This document shows, in pieces, positions 14,410 to 23,491 of a stretch of 25,230 bases of DNA (the first letter of the stretch is position 1; each line of letters starts with the position of its first letter). The notes under the pieces are model-generated. The model was given only the letters and a program-made list of their open reading frames with translations, had not been told where the DNA came from and ran no database searches. The stretch comes from JAHFOW01 sp046350595. GTDB taxonomy: Bacteria > Planctomycetota > Brocadiia > Brocadiales > Brocadiaceae. A program made the position numbers and the translations under genes. The DNA is taken from contig JAXMAC010000043.1 in NCBI GenBank assembly GCA_046350595.1, forward strand, positions 1 through 25,230, in the 5' to 3' direction.

Positions 14410-15762
14410 TTACAATGACGACTTCCTCTTAACGTTTGCTATAGATTTTAACGTACCAATCAAATCATATCCGGAAACGCCAGTCATTATCATATTTTTA
14501 ATATCGCCGGGTTTCAAATGATTTTCTGAAATAATTACTTTGCTGTCAACATCGGGTGCATCTCCATACGTCCTTCCATACCACTTCCCACTTTTCCCGT
14601 CTTTTTCATCCACGATAACGGGAATTGACATTCCTGAGAGATTTTTATGTTTTTCCAAAACAATTTCCTGCTGCGCAAGCATGATTTCACGGAGCCGTTT
14701 TTCTTTTGTCTTTTTGGGTATTTGATTCTTGAATGATGCGGCGGGTGTGCCTTCTTCTTTAGAATAGGTAAATACTCCCAATCTTTCAAATTGAGTGGTT
14801 TTTACAAATTCTAAAAGTTCTGAGAAATGAGATTCTGTCTCTCCCGGAAATCCGACAATAACTGACGTCCTTAAAAATAATTGAGGAATATGGCTTCTTA
14901 AATTGTCAATGAGTTTCTCTATAGAGCCGTGTGTCACACCGCGTCCCATTTTTTCCAGAATGTAATCATTGATATGCTGAATTGGCATGTCGATGTATTT
15001 ACATATCTTTTTATGATGAGCTATGACATGGATAAGTTCCTGGTAAAAATGTCTTGGATGGGTATAGAGTATTCGTATCCATTCGATCCCCTTTATATTT
15101 ACCATTTTTTCTAATAATACATGTAACTGTTGTTTTCCATATAAATCAGTACCATAGGATGTCGTATCCTGTGAAATGATGTTAATTTCTTTCACGCCTT
15201 CAGAGGCCATCAGACACGCCTCTTCCAGGATATTTTCCATGGTTCGACTATAGAAATTCCCCCGAATTCCAGGTATTGCGCAATAACTGCAGCGATTGTC
15301 GCAACCATCAGAAATTCTCAGATAGGCATAATGTTTTGGCGTTAACCGGATGCGATTACGCCAGTCATCGCTGCATTGAACCGAATTATCCTTTTCACTT
15401 TTTTGACGGGAACCCGACAGGTCGGTTATTTGTTCAAAATCCTTTAAACCTACCACATGGTCTATTTCAGGAATTTCATTCCGTAATTCTTCCGGATAGC
15501 GCTGGGCCAGGCAGCCTGTTACGATGAGTTTTTTACACCGGGCGTCTTCCTTGAGTTTTGCCATCTTCAGTATTGTATCGATAGATTCTTTCTTTGAATC
15601 ATCAATAAAACCGCAGGTATTGATAATCAAGACCTCGGCATCTTCCGGATTCTGGCAGATGGCGCTTCCGCTGTATGCAACCCTGCCGAGTATCTCTTCT
15701 GCGTCAACCAGGTTTTTGGGACACCCTAAATTAATTAAAGCCACTTTTTTTGATTTATGCAT
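14410..15762 (-). CDS. rimO: Ribosomal protein uS12 methylthiotransferase RimO
   Basis: RimO is a radical-SAM enzyme that adds a methylthio group to the conserved Asp of ribosomal protein S12. The N-terminal UPF0004 domain holds the auxiliary cluster cysteines (14, 50 and 84); the radical-SAM motif CDNRCSYC is at 154-161, and a C-terminal TRAM domain follows. NLGCPKNLVDAE near the start distinguishes RimO from MiaB. I choose ATG 15762, where GAGGGA lies upstream at good spacing, over a GTG five codons earlier. Its start overlaps the ftsK stop by 8 bp (ATGCATAA), implying coupling. Confidence 0.95.
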   Translation of the reverse strand: MHKSKKVALINLGCPKNLVDAEEILGRVAYSGSAICQNPEDAEVLIINTCGFIDDSKKESIDTILKMAKLKEDARCKKLIVTGCLAQRYPEELRNEIPEIDHVVGLKDFEQITDLSGSRQKSEKDNSVQCSDDWRNRIRLTPKHYAYLRISDGCDNRCSYCAIPGIRGNFYSRTMENILEEACLMASEGVKEINIISQDTTSYGTDLYGKQQLHVLLEKMVNIKGIEWIRILYTHPRHFYQELIHVIAHHKKICKYIDMPIQHINDYILEKMGRGVTHGSIEKLIDNLRSHIPQLFLRTSVIVGFPGETESHFSELLEFVKTTQFERLGVFTYSKEEGTPAASFKNQIPKKTKEKRLREIMLAQQEIVLEKHKNLSGMSIPVIVDEKDGKSGKWYGRTYGDAPDVDSKVIISENHLKPGDIKNMIMTGVSGYDLIGTLKSIANVKRKSSL

Positions 15763-18067
15763 TGTCTGATCCCTCACTCATACGGGCCATCTGAGCTTCC
15801 CATTCTTCCAGGGTCAAAAAAACCTCTCTGGCCTGGCTTCCCTTGTATTGACCAACGATTCCATCTTCGGCCATTAAATCAATTAATTTTGCAGCGCGTG
15901 AATATCCGATTTCCAGTCTTCTTTGCAGGAGAGAAACAGACCCTCTTTGCGTTTCAAGAATAATTCTTATTGCATCATGATAAAGGTTGTCACTTTCATT
16001 GCCACCCTTATCCAAAGCCCCCTTCCACGATTTCAGTTCCGGATTAAACTGCGGGGCTGCACGTTTCCTCAGATATTCAACCACCTTTTTTAGTTCCTCA
16101 TCGCTTACATAAGCGCCCTGCACGCGCACTAATTTTGATGTCCCAGGCGGTGAAAATAACATATCACCGCTTCCCAGTAGTTTTTCTGCTCCATTTTGAT
16201 CGAGGATAGTCCTGGAATCAACCTTTGAAGCGACATAAAACGATATCCTGGATGGCAAATTTGACTTAATTAATCCTGTGATTACATCAACTGAAGGACG
16301 CTGTGTGGCCAGGATAAGATGAATGCCAACCGCGCGTGATTTTTGAGAAAGACGAATTACCGACGACTCGACCTCTTTCGACGCAATCATCATCAAATCC
16401 GCCAGTTCATCTACCACAATAACAATGTGCGGCAAATGGAGTGGCACATCATCAATATCTGCCTCGCCATCTGGATTGAGCCGGTTTCTGATCTCTGATA
16501 TGCCGAGTTTGTTATAGCCATTGATATGTTTTACGCCCACACTGGCGAGTAAGGCGTAACGTTCTTCCATCTTATTGACCGCCCATTCTAAAACGGCAGC
16601 AGCTTTTTTCATATCCGTGACAACGGGGCTAATCAGATGGGGAATTTCCCGGAAGAGTGAAAATTCAACCATTTTGGGATCGACGAGCAGGAGTTGTACA
16701 TCGCCTGGATGACGTAAATAAAGGATGCTTAAAATAATGGAATTCAGACAAACGGATTTTCCCGAACCCGTAGTTCCAGCAATTAGCAAATGGGGCATGG
16801 ATGCCAGATCTGAGATGACGGGGTTTCCTGCCACATCTTTACCAATCAGGAGTGGTATGGACATCTTTTTCCTGGCATCTTCAGATACCTCAAGTAACTC
16901 ACGGTACAAAACCGTTTTTCTTTGCGTATTGGGAACTTCCAGGCCAATGGATGACTTACCTGGTAATGGTGCTACGACCCTTACGCTCGGTGCTTTCAGG
17001 GCAATAGCAAGATCGTCTGAAAGACCTGCAACCTTGCCAACCTTTGTGCCGGGCGCAAGTTCCAATTCATACATGGTAATAACAGGACCCCTTTCGATCT
17101 CTACAACCTCTGATTTCACGTTAAACTGTTCAAGGGTATTTTTGAGTACCTGGGCGCGTTGGGTAATGTGATTCCAGTCATCCGCTTGCTGTTCGTTCGC
17201 AGGTTTTTCGAGTAAACCAAATGGCGGCAAATCGTAGGCATGTTCTTTATTTTTAGCGCTAACCAATGGATAGGCATCCATCTCTTCTTCCACCGATTGT
17301 TCTTGAACCACTGGTTTTTGTTTCTTTTCAGGTAGAACAAAAGGCTCAGGTGGTTGTTCTTTTTTCCCCGGATCGTCTTTTTCCGGTACATCAATAGTCT
17401 CCGTTTTTTGACATGTAGTGATAGAATTTTTGACCACGGCGCTTGTATTATCCAATTCACGGGTATTTGATGGTACGGGCGCTTCAACAATCTGAGGGGA
17501 ACTATTTTGCAATGGCTCCGGATGGCCATCATTTTTTTTTGTATCAGTTATTTTTATAAACAAAGAGGCTGGGGTCGCATTAATCAGAAGCATGACTGAT
17601 ATAATTAAACCGGATATCAGGATAATAAGAGCCCCTGTTAAATTAAAATATTCATACAACCGCGAAGCAATGACAATTCCAAAGATACCTCCCACATTTG
17701 CGGATAATAAGGATTTTTTTGACACATAACAGACCAGGGTTACCAGAGAGGCTATAGAAAACAATAACAAAACAAACCCTATTACCCTTACCCAGAGATA
17801 TTCTATAAATTCCTTATATAAGTATATTGTTCCTAACAAACCAAGAAAAATTACAATCAGATAGGCGGTCATTCCCAGAGCAGCCATAATAGATCCTGCA
17901 ATTTGAGCCCCCGCCATTCCGCATAAATTTTTTACCGGTTTGTTCACGGGGAAGTTGGCGAAGGGTGGATCCTGAGAAGAATAACTCATAAGACTTACAA
18001 GAACAAACAAGGCCGAAGCTATAAGGAGAATAGCCGTATTACAACGGATAAAACGTTTTATTACCAT
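15755..18067 (-). CDS. ftsK: DNA translocase FtsK/SpoIIIE
   Basis: FtsK pumps chromosomal DNA at the division septum and helps resolve dimers. Four to five membrane spans occupy roughly residues 10-170, then a charged, Pro/Glu-rich linker (~175-290), then the motor: Walker A GTTGSGKS near 430-437, LLLVDPK, and Walker B IVIVVDELADLM. The C-terminal winged-helix gamma domain (RRLEIGYSRAAKLIDLMAEDG) would read polar KOPS-like sites. The linker is short and the total of 770 aa is in the usual non-enterobacterial range. Planctomycetes lack FtsZ, so its role here is chromosome segregation in an FtsZ-independent division. Confidence 0.95.
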   Translation of the reverse strand: MVIKRFIRCNTAILLIASALFVLVSLMSYSSQDPPFANFPVNKPVKNLCGMAGAQIAGSIMAALGMTAYLIVIFLGLLGTIYLYKEFIEYLWVRVIGFVLLLFSIASLVTLVCYVSKKSLLSANVGGIFGIVIASRLYEYFNLTGALIILISGLIISVMLLINATPASLFIKITDTKKNDGHPEPLQNSSPQIVEAPVPSNTRELDNTSAVVKNSITTCQKTETIDVPEKDDPGKKEQPPEPFVLPEKKQKPVVQEQSVEEEMDAYPLVSAKNKEHAYDLPPFGLLEKPANEQQADDWNHITQRAQVLKNTLEQFNVKSEVVEIERGPVITMYELELAPGTKVGKVAGLSDDLAIALKAPSVRVVAPLPGKSSIGLEVPNTQRKTVLYRELLEVSEDARKKMSIPLLIGKDVAGNPVISDLASMPHLLIAGTTGSGKSVCLNSIILSILYLRHPGDVQLLLVDPKMVEFSLFREIPHLISPVVTDMKKAAAVLEWAVNKMEERYALLASVGVKHINGYNKLGISEIRNRLNPDGEADIDDVPLHLPHIVIVVDELADLMMIASKEVESSVIRLSQKSRAVGIHLILATQRPSVDVITGLIKSNLPSRISFYVASKVDSRTILDQNGAEKLLGSGDMLFSPPGTSKLVRVQGAYVSDEELKKVVEYLRKRAAPQFNPELKSWKGALDKGGNESDNLYHDAIRIILETQRGSVSLLQRRLEIGYSRAAKLIDLMAEDGIVGQYKGSQAREVFLTLEEWEAQMARMSEGSDNA

Positions 18068-18164
18068 ACTAATAAAATTTGCATGAAAGTGGTTTATTTA
18101 AATAATGCACCAAACGAGAACAAATCGAAGAAGACAAACGTGTGTGATTTACTATTTTGAAATG

Positions 18165-18614
18165 TCAATGTCCTGTGTGACCAAAGCCGCCTTCACCGCG
18201 ACGAGAATTTTCAAGGTTTTCTACCTCAATCAGTTCGGCTCTTACTACAGGCTGGATTACTAATTGCGCAATGCGCATTCCTCGTTCCAGGGTGAATCGC
18301 TCTTTCCCTAGATTGCACAATATAATGCCAATCTCTCCCCGATAATCGCTGTCGATGGTGCCTGGTGTGTTTACGATCGTCAATCCATATTTCAAGGCAA
18401 GCCCGCTTCTCGGTCTTACTTGAGCCTCATATCCGAAAGGCAATTCGATATGGATGCCGGTTGGAACTAACTTAATCTCATTGCATTCAACATAAACAGG
18501 CCCATCCACTGCGGCATACAAATCCATACCGCTGGCAGCTTCACTCATATATCGGGGTAACGGCAGGTCAGCACACCCCTTTTTTCTCATAACTTTAACT
18601 TGCACGGTATGCAT
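18165..18614 (-). CDS. dut: Deoxyuridine 5'-triphosphate nucleotidohydrolase (dUTPase)
   Basis: It hydrolyses dUTP to dUMP and pyrophosphate, keeping uracil out of DNA and feeding thymidylate synthesis. The trimeric dUTPase motifs are all present: ASGMDLYA (1), RPRSGLALKYG (2), NTPGTIDSDYRGE (3), the GMRIAQLVI strand (4) and the P-loop-like RRGEGGFGHTGH at the C-terminus (5). At 149 aa it is full length. ATG 18614 has AAAGGAAAT upstream and lies inside the end of coaC (20-bp overlap), implying coupled translation. Confidence 0.95.
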   Translation of the reverse strand: MHTVQVKVMRKKGCADLPLPRYMSEAASGMDLYAAVDGPVYVECNEIKLVPTGIHIELPFGYEAQVRPRSGLALKYGLTIVNTPGTIDSDYRGEIGIILCNLGKERFTLERGMRIAQLVIQPVVRAELIEVENLENSRRGEGGFGHTGH

Positions 18615-19164
18615 TTATTTCCTTTTTTTTATCAAGCGTCTCTTTTATTATAGGAATAATTGTTTCAAGAGCGGCAAGTCTTCCGATTCCTGTTTTTCCC
18701 GTGCACAATCGTCCTTCTTCAGGTTCAATAAAGATGTATCCGAAACGCGTTAATCTTCTTATGTTCTCCTGTACAATTGGATTAAGATACATGCTATCAT
18801 TCATTGCGGGTGCAATAATTACGGGAGAACGCGCCGCCATAACGGTGCATGTTAATGCGTCGTCTGCAATACCGGATGCAACCTTACCAATAAAATTTGC
18901 CGTGGCAGGCGCAACGACAATCAAATCTGCGTGTTCTGCCAGGGATATATGCTGCGGGTCAAAGTCATCATCATCAATAAATAAATCCGTAATAACCCTG
19001 CTTTTTGAAATTGAACGAAAAGTTGTCGGATTCACAAAATGCCGTGCATTAGACGTCATTATCACGCTTACTTGATTTCCCTGTTTAACCAGACTTGATA
19101 CAATCTCAACGGCTTTGTATGCTGCAATACTCCCGGTAACTCCTAAAATAATATGATATGACAT
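18595..19164 (-). CDS. coaC: Stand-alone phosphopantothenoylcysteine decarboxylase (CoaC flavoprotein)
   Basis: An FMN-dependent decarboxylase in coenzyme A synthesis that turns phosphopantothenoylcysteine into phosphopantetheine. GVTGSIAAYKA at the N-terminus, the catalytic His in QHISL, APATANFIGKVASGIADD and the substrate Asn in APAMNDSMY are visible, as is the Cys of the substrate clamp (GRLCTGKTGIGR). At 189 aa it holds only the CoaC half; the CoaB synthetase domain usual in bacterial Dfp/CoaBC is missing and must be encoded elsewhere. It starts 2 bp after gmk. An alternative is UbiX, a related flavoprotein, but the PAMN motif favours CoaC. Confidence 0.85.
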   Translation of the reverse strand: MSYHIILGVTGSIAAYKAVEIVSSLVKQGNQVSVIMTSNARHFVNPTTFRSISKSRVITDLFIDDDDFDPQHISLAEHADLIVVAPATANFIGKVASGIADDALTCTVMAARSPVIIAPAMNDSMYLNPIVQENIRRLTRFGYIFIEPEEGRLCTGKTGIGRLAALETIIPIIKETLDKKKEINAYRAS

Positions 19165-19166
19165 AA

Positions 19167-19712
19167 TCAGGCCAAGGTCAAAATTTTACGGATTGTGTTT
19201 ATTGTTACATCCAGGTCATCGTTTATAATGGTATAGGTGTATCTGTCTTTATATTCTAATTCTTTATCTGCAATTTTCATACGGAGCGCGATGTCCTGTT
19301 CTTCATCAGTATTCCTTTGTAACAACCGTTGGTTTAACGTCTTTTTATCTGGTGGTAGTAAAAAAATAGACAGGGCAGCCGGGAATTTTTCCATGATCTT
19401 CAATGCGCCCTGTACCTCTATTTCCAGTAAATAAAATATTTCCTGTCCGAGCGCTTGTTGCAGTGTATTTAGTGGCGTTCCATAGTAGTTGCCGCAGTAT
19501 GACGCATACTCTGCTAGCTCTCCCTTCCGTATCATATTCTCAAATTCGGCAACGGAAACAAAGTGGTACGACTCTCCCTTTTTTTCATTTGGACGGGGAG
19601 GACGTGTGGTGACGGATACTGATTTTTTTATGTGCGGATCTTTTTCAAGGAGTTTACATACTGTTGTTTTGCCGGAACCAGAAGGTCCTGAAATGATAAC
19701 GATCTTTCCCAT
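19167..19712 (-). CDS. gmk: Guanylate kinase
   Basis: It phosphorylates GMP to GDP using ATP. The P-loop SGPSGSGKTT is at residues 8-17; SVSVTTRPPRPNEKKGESYHFVS is the GMP-binding block; EIEVQGA and the lid Arg cluster (QRLLQRNTDEE) follow. At 181 aa it is slightly short but complete. It sits after yicC and before coaC, the common yicC-gmk-(rpoZ)-coaBC order, but only 2 bp separate gmk and coaC, so rpoZ is absent here. Confidence 0.95.
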   Translation of the reverse strand: MGKIVIISGPSGSGKTTVCKLLEKDPHIKKSVSVTTRPPRPNEKKGESYHFVSVAEFENMIRKGELAEYASYCGNYYGTPLNTLQQALGQEIFYLLEIEVQGALKIMEKFPAALSIFLLPPDKKTLNQRLLQRNTDEEQDIALRMKIADKELEYKDRYTYTIINDDLDVTINTIRKILTLA

Positions 19713-19745
19713 TGTTTCATTGTGTATAAGATGCAGAAAACAGTA

Positions 19746-20630
19746 TTACTCAATATTAAAGGACTGCTCGCGAATTTTTTCGACTTCTGTTTTTATATCT
19801 ACCAAATCCCTGAGAATTTCACTATCGTTTGCCTTCGAGCACATGGTATTGGTTTCTCTGAACATTTCCTGTACTATGAAATCAAGCTTTCTGCCCATGG
19901 GTTCATCTGATTGTAAGACTTCTTCCAGTTGACATAAATGACTCTTCAGGCGACTTATTTCCTCGGAAATATCGCTACGTTCCGCAAAGATTGCAATTTC
20001 TCGATAGAGATTATTGTCACTCAGTTCTATTTCTGTCCCTGCCAGTAAAGACTCGACCCTACTTCGCAAGCGTTTGCTATATTCATTGACTATTGATGGC
20101 ACTCTGGTTTCTATTTTAGTAAGTATCGAAAGTATAACATCCTTTCTCTTTTCAATATCTTTTTCCAGGTGGCTTCCTTCAGTTGCCCGCATTTCCATCA
20201 TCTTCGCCAATGCTTCGTTAATGAGGGGCATACAAATGGGCAACAAGGTGTCAACGTTTTCTTCCCCATTTTCCCCTTTTTGAAGCACTCCGGGGAGTGA
20301 TATTAAAGAATTAATAGAAAGCTCTTCACTTGAATTGATTTCCTTTTTAATATCATTAAGAAGACGATAATACTCTCTTACTTTTTCGCTGTTTAAAACG
20401 TATTCAGGTTCTTGTCGGTTCAATTGATAGTTTATGTTGAGTAAAATTGTGCCACGAACAATTCTTTCCCTTATAGGACGTTCGATTTCACTTTCAAAGG
20501 ACTGCAACACCTCCGGAATTCGCGAGTCAATTTTTAAAAATCGGTTATTAATTGACCGAAGTTCCACGGATAACGTACGTCCATTGTCTTTATATTCGGC
20601 ATTTCCGAATCCAGTCATACTCTTAAGCAT
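19746..20630 (-). CDS. yicC: YicC/YloC-family endoribonuclease
   Basis: YicC-family proteins are hexameric endoribonucleases implicated in RNA turnover and small-RNA decay. The N-terminal hallmark LKSMTGFGNAE, SINNRFLKID, and the C-terminal ELKPLGRKLDFI-like block (here PMGRKLDFIVQEMFRETNT) ending in KTEVEKIREQ are clear. I start at ATG 20630, with GGTGA five bases upstream; a TTG four codons earlier is less likely. Length 294 aa is typical. It lies upstream of gmk, a conserved pairing. Confidence 0.92.
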   Translation of the reverse strand: MLKSMTGFGNAEYKDNGRTLSVELRSINNRFLKIDSRIPEVLQSFESEIERPIRERIVRGTILLNINYQLNRQEPEYVLNSEKVREYYRLLNDIKKEINSSEELSINSLISLPGVLQKGENGEENVDTLLPICMPLINEALAKMMEMRATEGSHLEKDIEKRKDVILSILTKIETRVPSIVNEYSKRLRSRVESLLAGTEIELSDNNLYREIAIFAERSDISEEISRLKSHLCQLEEVLQSDEPMGRKLDFIVQEMFRETNTMCSKANDSEILRDLVDIKTEVEKIREQSFNIE

Positions 20631-20689
20631 CAAAGTCACCAATAAAACTATAGAAATTTCACGAAAGTAATGTAAATTTAGCTGTCTTT

Positions 20690-21298
20690 TTATTGCCCGG
20701 TTTCTGGTTTTTCCGGAGAGCCTGTCTCTTTTTTCCCTTCCTCTACCGGAGCCATTCCACCGTCCTGTTTTTGCTGTGATTTACTATCTGTTGTCGATTG
20801 TTTTGGCGCTTCTCCGGTGGTTGACTGGGATGGCTGTTTTTCTTCAACCGTTTGCATGCCAACGGCAGCAGTTTCGCCGGGTGTTTCTTCCTTATGAGGA
20901 ACACCGCCATGCTCGTGTTCTCCTTTATGTCCCGGATGTTCGTGACTGCGCTGTACCGTTGGAGGTTCCATCGGGATAATGGTATTTCTTGTAGGAATAG
21001 AAAGTTTAAAAAGAAAGATTGTCGCAACGATAAATGCAGCGCCTATCAGATACGTAACTTTCGTCAGGAAGGTGCTTGTTCGTGTGCCAAAGGCTGCCTG
21101 GTCACCTAAGCCACCAATAGCCGCGAGCCCACCGCCCTTACCCGATTGCAACAAGATGGACCCTATCATAAACACACACAATATAACAAGCGCAATCTTT
21201 AGCCCCATAACGATATTTAAAAAATAAAACGCATTTAGGATTCCAAAGATGACAATGATCGCAATTGCCCACTTAAATGCCTTTTCAGCCTTCACCAT
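20690..21298 (-). CDS. secG: Protein translocase subunit SecG with long hydrophilic tail
   Basis: SecG is a small partner of SecYE in the export channel. The family core ILLQSGKGGGLAAIGGLGDQAAFGTRTSTFLTKVT (split here by function: QSGKGGGL cap, then FLTK before the last span) lies at about 48-81, between hydrophobic spans. Two features are unusual: an additional hydrophobic segment before the normal first span (about residues 10-29), and a ~100-residue polar tail (about 102-202) with a His-rich patch (119-135) and a Gln/Ser/Glu-rich end. Typical SecG is 70-130 aa. ATG 21298 has AGGAGAG upstream. It follows tpiA, a common bacterial order. Confidence 0.92.
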   Translation of the reverse strand: MVKAEKAFKWAIAIIVIFGILNAFYFLNIVMGLKIALVILCVFMIGSILLQSGKGGGLAAIGGLGDQAAFGTRTSTFLTKVTYLIGAAFIVATIFLFKLSIPTRNTIIPMEPPTVQRSHEHPGHKGEHEHGGVPHKEETPGETAAVGMQTVEEKQPSQSTTGEAPKQSTTDSKSQQKQDGGMAPVEEGKKETGSPEKPETGQ

Positions 21299-21337
21299 CT
21301 AACTCTCCTGAAAAAAAAACTGAATATTAAAACATTA

Positions 21338-22132
21338 CTAAAAAAAATTTGAAGCCGCGTCTAAAATTTTAAAAAAAGATTCAAGATTAATACTTGCTCC
21401 ACCAACCAGAAGTCCATCAACCTCCTCCTCTGCCATCAAATCCCTTGTATTTTCCGGCTTAACGCTCCCTCCATAGAGGATATATACACCTCTGGCAATA
21501 TCTTTACCGTATATGTCTGTTATAAGGCCCCTGATGTATGCATGTACTTCATTTGCCTGTTCTGGCGATGCCGTCTTTCCTGTCCCAATTGCCCATACGG
21601 GTTCATAGGCGATAACAGCATCTTGTATATGTTCAGCGCCAATCCCCCGCAAACCGTTTTTTAGTTGATTTTCTATTACAAGCATTGTTTTTCCACCCTC
21701 CCTTTCATGCAATTTTTCTCCAATACACAGGATTGGTTTCAAATGAGCAGAGAGCGCAGTCTTTACTTTTGTATTGATAAAAGCATCGGTTTCTCCAAAT
21801 ATATGCCGTCGCTCAGAATGACCTATGATTACATGCGAACAGCCGGCTTCTTTAACCATAAATGCGGACACTTCGCCCGTATAGGCGCCTGCCCGTTCAC
21901 TATGAATATTCTGTGCCACTACGAAAATAGCACTACCTGCCAATATTGTACAGATATCTTTCAGAAAAATAAAGGAAGGAGAAATACCACAAATAATTTT
22001 GTTTGTGGTATTCAGCTGTTTTCTGAGCGATTGTGTGAATTCCACTGCTTCTGAGCATGTGAGATTCATCTTCCAGTTTCCAACAACCAGAGGCTTTTTT
22101 CTTTTCACTTTTGATTGTATTTTCTTAATCAC
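21338..22132 (-). CDS. tpiA: Triosephosphate isomerase
   Basis: It interconverts dihydroxyacetone phosphate and glyceraldehyde 3-phosphate in glycolysis and gluconeogenesis. VVGNWKMN (catalytic Asn19 and Lys21), IGHSERR (catalytic His), AYEPVWAIGTG (catalytic Glu and loop 6) and YGGSVKPEN (phosphate binding) are all present. The start is GTG at 22132, overlapping the pheA stop by 8 bp (GTGATTAA); this adds about ten basic residues before the usual start, and a second in-frame GTG at 22108 is possible. No in-frame ATG is available. Confidence 0.95.
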   Translation of the reverse strand: MIKKIQSKVKRKKPLVVGNWKMNLTCSEAVEFTQSLRKQLNTTNKIICGISPSFIFLKDICTILAGSAIFVVAQNIHSERAGAYTGEVSAFMVKEAGCSHVIIGHSERRHIFGETDAFINTKVKTALSAHLKPILCIGEKLHEREGGKTMLVIENQLKNGLRGIGAEHIQDAVIAYEPVWAIGTGKTASPEQANEVHAYIRGLITDIYGKDIARGVYILYGGSVKPENTRDLMAEEEVDGLLVGGASINLESFFKILDAASNFF

Positions 22133-23207
22133 ACTTTGGAAACGATCCCAGAATCTTCATATCAAAACATCTTTTGGAAACTTCTTTGAGTGCCTTCTGA
22201 ATATTTTCATTTGCAGCATGTCCCTCGAAATCCAGGTAAAAGCAATATTCCCACGCCTTTTTCCTGGTAGGCAGCGATTCAATATTTGTAAGATTAATGT
22301 TGTAGGTTCTAAATGGCTCAAGAATCTCCAGCAATGCGCCCGGGCGGTTTTTAATATAACACATCAATGCCGTTCTGTCATTTCCGCCTGGAGCGCCATA
22401 TTCCTTGCCAAGAACAAAAAATCTCGTTATATTATTTGGATTATCCTCGATATTGTTACACAGTATCTTTAAACCATACTGTTGTGCTATTTCTGCATGG
22501 GCAATTATTGCATAATACTGTCCTTCTTTTTCAGCCTTTAAACCTTTTTCGAAGATACGAGCGGCTTCAGCGCTACTGCTTACTTCAACTAATTCAGCAC
22601 AAGGAAGATTACTTGCCAACCAATTTCTACATTGAGATAAAATCTGTAGTTTTGAATATACTTTTTTAATTTCTTCTTTCTTACAATTTGCCAATAAGCA
22701 GTGGTGAATTGGAAAAATGATTTCGGCGCATACTTTGACATCGAATTCAACAAACATATTTAATGTTTCTCTTATGCCGCCTTCTGTAGAATTTTCAACC
22801 GGCACGATTCCATAATCACATCTACTTCCTGCTACATCCCTAAAAACATCATCGATGCCTCTTGCTGGAACATACTCGACGGATGAGCCAAACTTTTGTT
22901 TTGCAGCATAATAACTAAATGTACCTTCTGGACCTAAGTAGGACACCTTGATTGGTTTTTCCAACACGAGTGAACCAGCCATCAGTTCACGATATATCGA
23001 TGTAAGGCATTCATTCGATAACGGCCCTTTGTTTTGAGCTATAACTCTCGAGTAGACTTCCTGTTCTCTGTTTGGGACGTAAATTTGTGCCTGGTTTTGC
23101 TTTTTAATTTCTCCTATTATTAATACAACCTCGGCTCTTTCATTCAGTAATTCTACAATCTTAGAATCAAGTGTGTCAATTTGCTTTCTTAATTGGTCTA
23201 TTTCCAT
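22125..23207 (-). CDS. pheA: Bifunctional chorismate mutase/prephenate dehydratase
   Basis: It makes phenylpyruvate from chorismate in phenylalanine synthesis. An AroQ chorismate mutase (about 1-85: IDTLDSKIVELLNERA, VPNREQEV), a prephenate dehydratase domain (about 92-272: SYLGPEGTFSYYAA, PVENSTEGG) and an ACT domain (about 284-355) are in order. The ACT effector motif usually reads ESRP; here it is ESLP, so feedback by phenylalanine may be weakened. At 360 aa it is full length. It is the first gene of the long minus-strand cluster; I see no clear Shine-Dalgarno sequence before ATG 23207. Confidence 0.95.
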   Translation of the reverse strand: MEIDQLRKQIDTLDSKIVELLNERAEVVLIIGEIKKQNQAQIYVPNREQEVYSRVIAQNKGPLSNECLTSIYRELMAGSLVLEKPIKVSYLGPEGTFSYYAAKQKFGSSVEYVPARGIDDVFRDVAGSRCDYGIVPVENSTEGGIRETLNMFVEFDVKVCAEIIFPIHHCLLANCKKEEIKKVYSKLQILSQCRNWLASNLPCAELVEVSSSAEAARIFEKGLKAEKEGQYYAIIAHAEIAQQYGLKILCNNIEDNPNNITRFFVLGKEYGAPGGNDRTALMCYIKNRPGALLEILEPFRTYNINLTNIESLPTRKKAWEYCFYLDFEGHAANENIQKALKEVSKRCFDMKILGSFPKCD

Positions 23208-23415
23208 ATTAGCACAAAGTACTCAAAATAATATGCCAGGAAAGATTAATTTTATGCTTTAAATATTTTACTGAGCGTAAGTTTACGTTAATTTTAATGA
23301 CAGTCGATTTTATTTTTAGTCATTGCCAACAAAGCATTTAGATTTATTTAATTCATAATAAATTATCAGAATTTCCTATAAGAGTCAATAAAATTAACTT
23401 ATTTCATTTTTTTGA

Positions 23416-23443
23416 TTGACTGTCAGTAAAAGGCTGTTAAAAT
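23416..23443 (+). promoter_or_regulatory. Sigma70-type promoter for the NYN-rnc pair
   Basis: TTGACT (23416-23421), a 16-bp spacer and TAAAAT (23438-23443) predict a start near 23450 and a ~210-nt leader. The -35 box is part of the inverted TTGACTGTCA motif, so a regulator bound there would occlude polymerase. Confidence 0.6.
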
Positions 23444-23491
23444 AATTATCGGTGCTATTTTAATATTGTTCTAATGCCATGCAAAAAGGTA

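Noticed and set aside
17116..17532. Minus-strand 138-codon frame inside ftsK
   Set aside because: It is a frame-shifted reading of the low-complexity FtsK linker; composition is Lys/Arg/Asn-rich with no motif.
21999..22472. Plus-strand 157-codon frame across tpiA/pheA
   Set aside because: Antisense to two well-recognised genes; no start signal or domain.
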